Shown here: piece after piece, positions 63,806 through 64,000 of the stretch | How the letters are laid out: every line of letters begins with the position of its first letter | Numbering within the stretch: the first letter of the stretch is position 1 | NCBI GenBank assembly: GCA_963781345.1 | Contig: CAWAFQ010000008.1 | Span: 1 to 64,000, forward strand | DNA: 64,000 nucleotides | From: JBBRHQ01 sp963781345 | GTDB lineage: Bacteria; Actinomycetota; Thermoleophilia; Solirubrobacterales; 70-9 | Direction: 5' to 3' | The notes under the pieces: generated by a model | Told to the model about the DNA's origin: nothing | Database searches by the model: none | What the model saw: only the letters and a program-made list of their open reading frames with translations | Position numbers and translations under genes: made by a program

Positions 63806-64000
63806 GTGAGCTCGAACCGGTCGGTGTGATCGGGGTCGGCTGGGTCGGGCTGGTGACGGCAGCCTGCTTCGCCGAGCTCGGCCACCCGGTGATCGCACGC
63901 GACATCGTTCCCGAGAAGGTCGAGGCGCTCTCGAGCGGCGAGGCGACTATCCACGAGCCCGGCGTCGACGAGCTGCTGGCGCGCAACCGCGAGCGGCTCA
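63802..64000 (+). CDS. UDP-glucose/GDP-mannose dehydrogenase, N-terminal part
   Basis: The GTG at 63802 overlaps the LCP stop (GTGA). The 66 residues visible, starting MSELEPVGVIGVGWVGLVTA, contain the NAD motif GVGWVGL and VTAACFAELGHPVIARDIVPEKVEAL, then IHEPGVDELL, as in UDP-glucose 6-dehydrogenases. It is cut by the window edge. Nucleotide-sugar acid synthesis suits its LCP neighbour. Confidence 0.9.
   Translation, partial: MSELEPVGVIGVGWVGLVTAACFAELGHPVIARDIVPEKVEALSSGEATIHEPGVDELLARNRERL

Overview
The window is a 64 kb piece of a high-GC chromosome. It is most likely from an actinobacterium (Actinomycetota), with gene content and order that suggest the class Thermoleophilia (Solirubrobacterales or relatives). 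That placement is an inference; no rRNA gene is present to confirm it. Supporting signs are the strong G/C third-position bias, frequent GTG/TTG starts, split coenzyme-B12 mutase subunits with a MeaB chaperone, the order rpmE-yqhQ-prfA-prmC-sua5-glyA leading into the F-type ATP synthase operon, and a TANNNT box 6-9 nt upstream of many start codons, which points to leaderless mRNAs.

Region 1 (1-9 kb) is accessory and untidy. It holds two tRNA-like fragments, a VOC protein, a PEP-mutase-like lyase, a TetR-controlled thioredoxin-reductase-like flavoprotein with a 2-TM partner, a frameshifted tyrosine recombinase, a frameshifted cupin/TPR protein, a RibD-like reductase and a complete IS481-type insertion sequence lying against the stop codon of an acyltransferase.

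Region 2 (9-24 kb) is acyl and alcohol metabolism: meaB, a PRC-barrel protein, a SipW-like signal peptidase, a truncated tail-anchored acyl-CoA-dehydrogenase-like protein, a normal acyl-CoA dehydrogenase, aldehyde dehydrogenase, GMC oxidoreductase, leucyl aminopeptidase, thiolase, a HAD phosphatase, a flavin-reductase-like protein with a leader ORF, an M20 peptidase and a P-loop protein of unknown role.

Region 3 (24-43 kb) starts with an isobutyryl-CoA-mutase-type large subunit (Phe82/Gln200), a secreted beta-propeller phosphoesterase and the small cobalamin-binding subunit. A sulfatase and a CSLREA/RTX surface protein follow. Next come an SDR (five frameshifts), SRPBCC protein, etfB-etfA, and an ETF-quinone oxidoreductase with seven frameshifts. 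The region ends with a transporter, a DegT aminotransferase, an epimerase-glycosyltransferase fusion and a polysaccharide deacetylase. ETF and ETF-QO would carry electrons from the acyl-CoA dehydrogenases to quinone, while the mutase and MeaB would link branched and straight acyl-CoA pools.

Region 4 (43-64 kb) is mostly housekeeping: an alpha/beta hydrolase with a divergent TetR regulator, rpmE, yqhQ, prfA, prmC, sua5, glyA, a DUF354 glycosyltransferase-like protein, a WecA/TagO-type transferase, the whole atp operon (atpZ-I-B-E-F-H-A-G-D-C), an M20 deacylase, an LCP cell-wall ligase and the start of a UDP-glucose dehydrogenase.

Seven genes need at least 19 single-base corrections in total (18 extra bases, 1 missing), 16 of them between 32.6 and 39.8 kb. 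Sequencing error is the simplest explanation, but the uneven spread is noted as a finding. No CRISPR array, rRNA gene or confident intact tRNA was seen.
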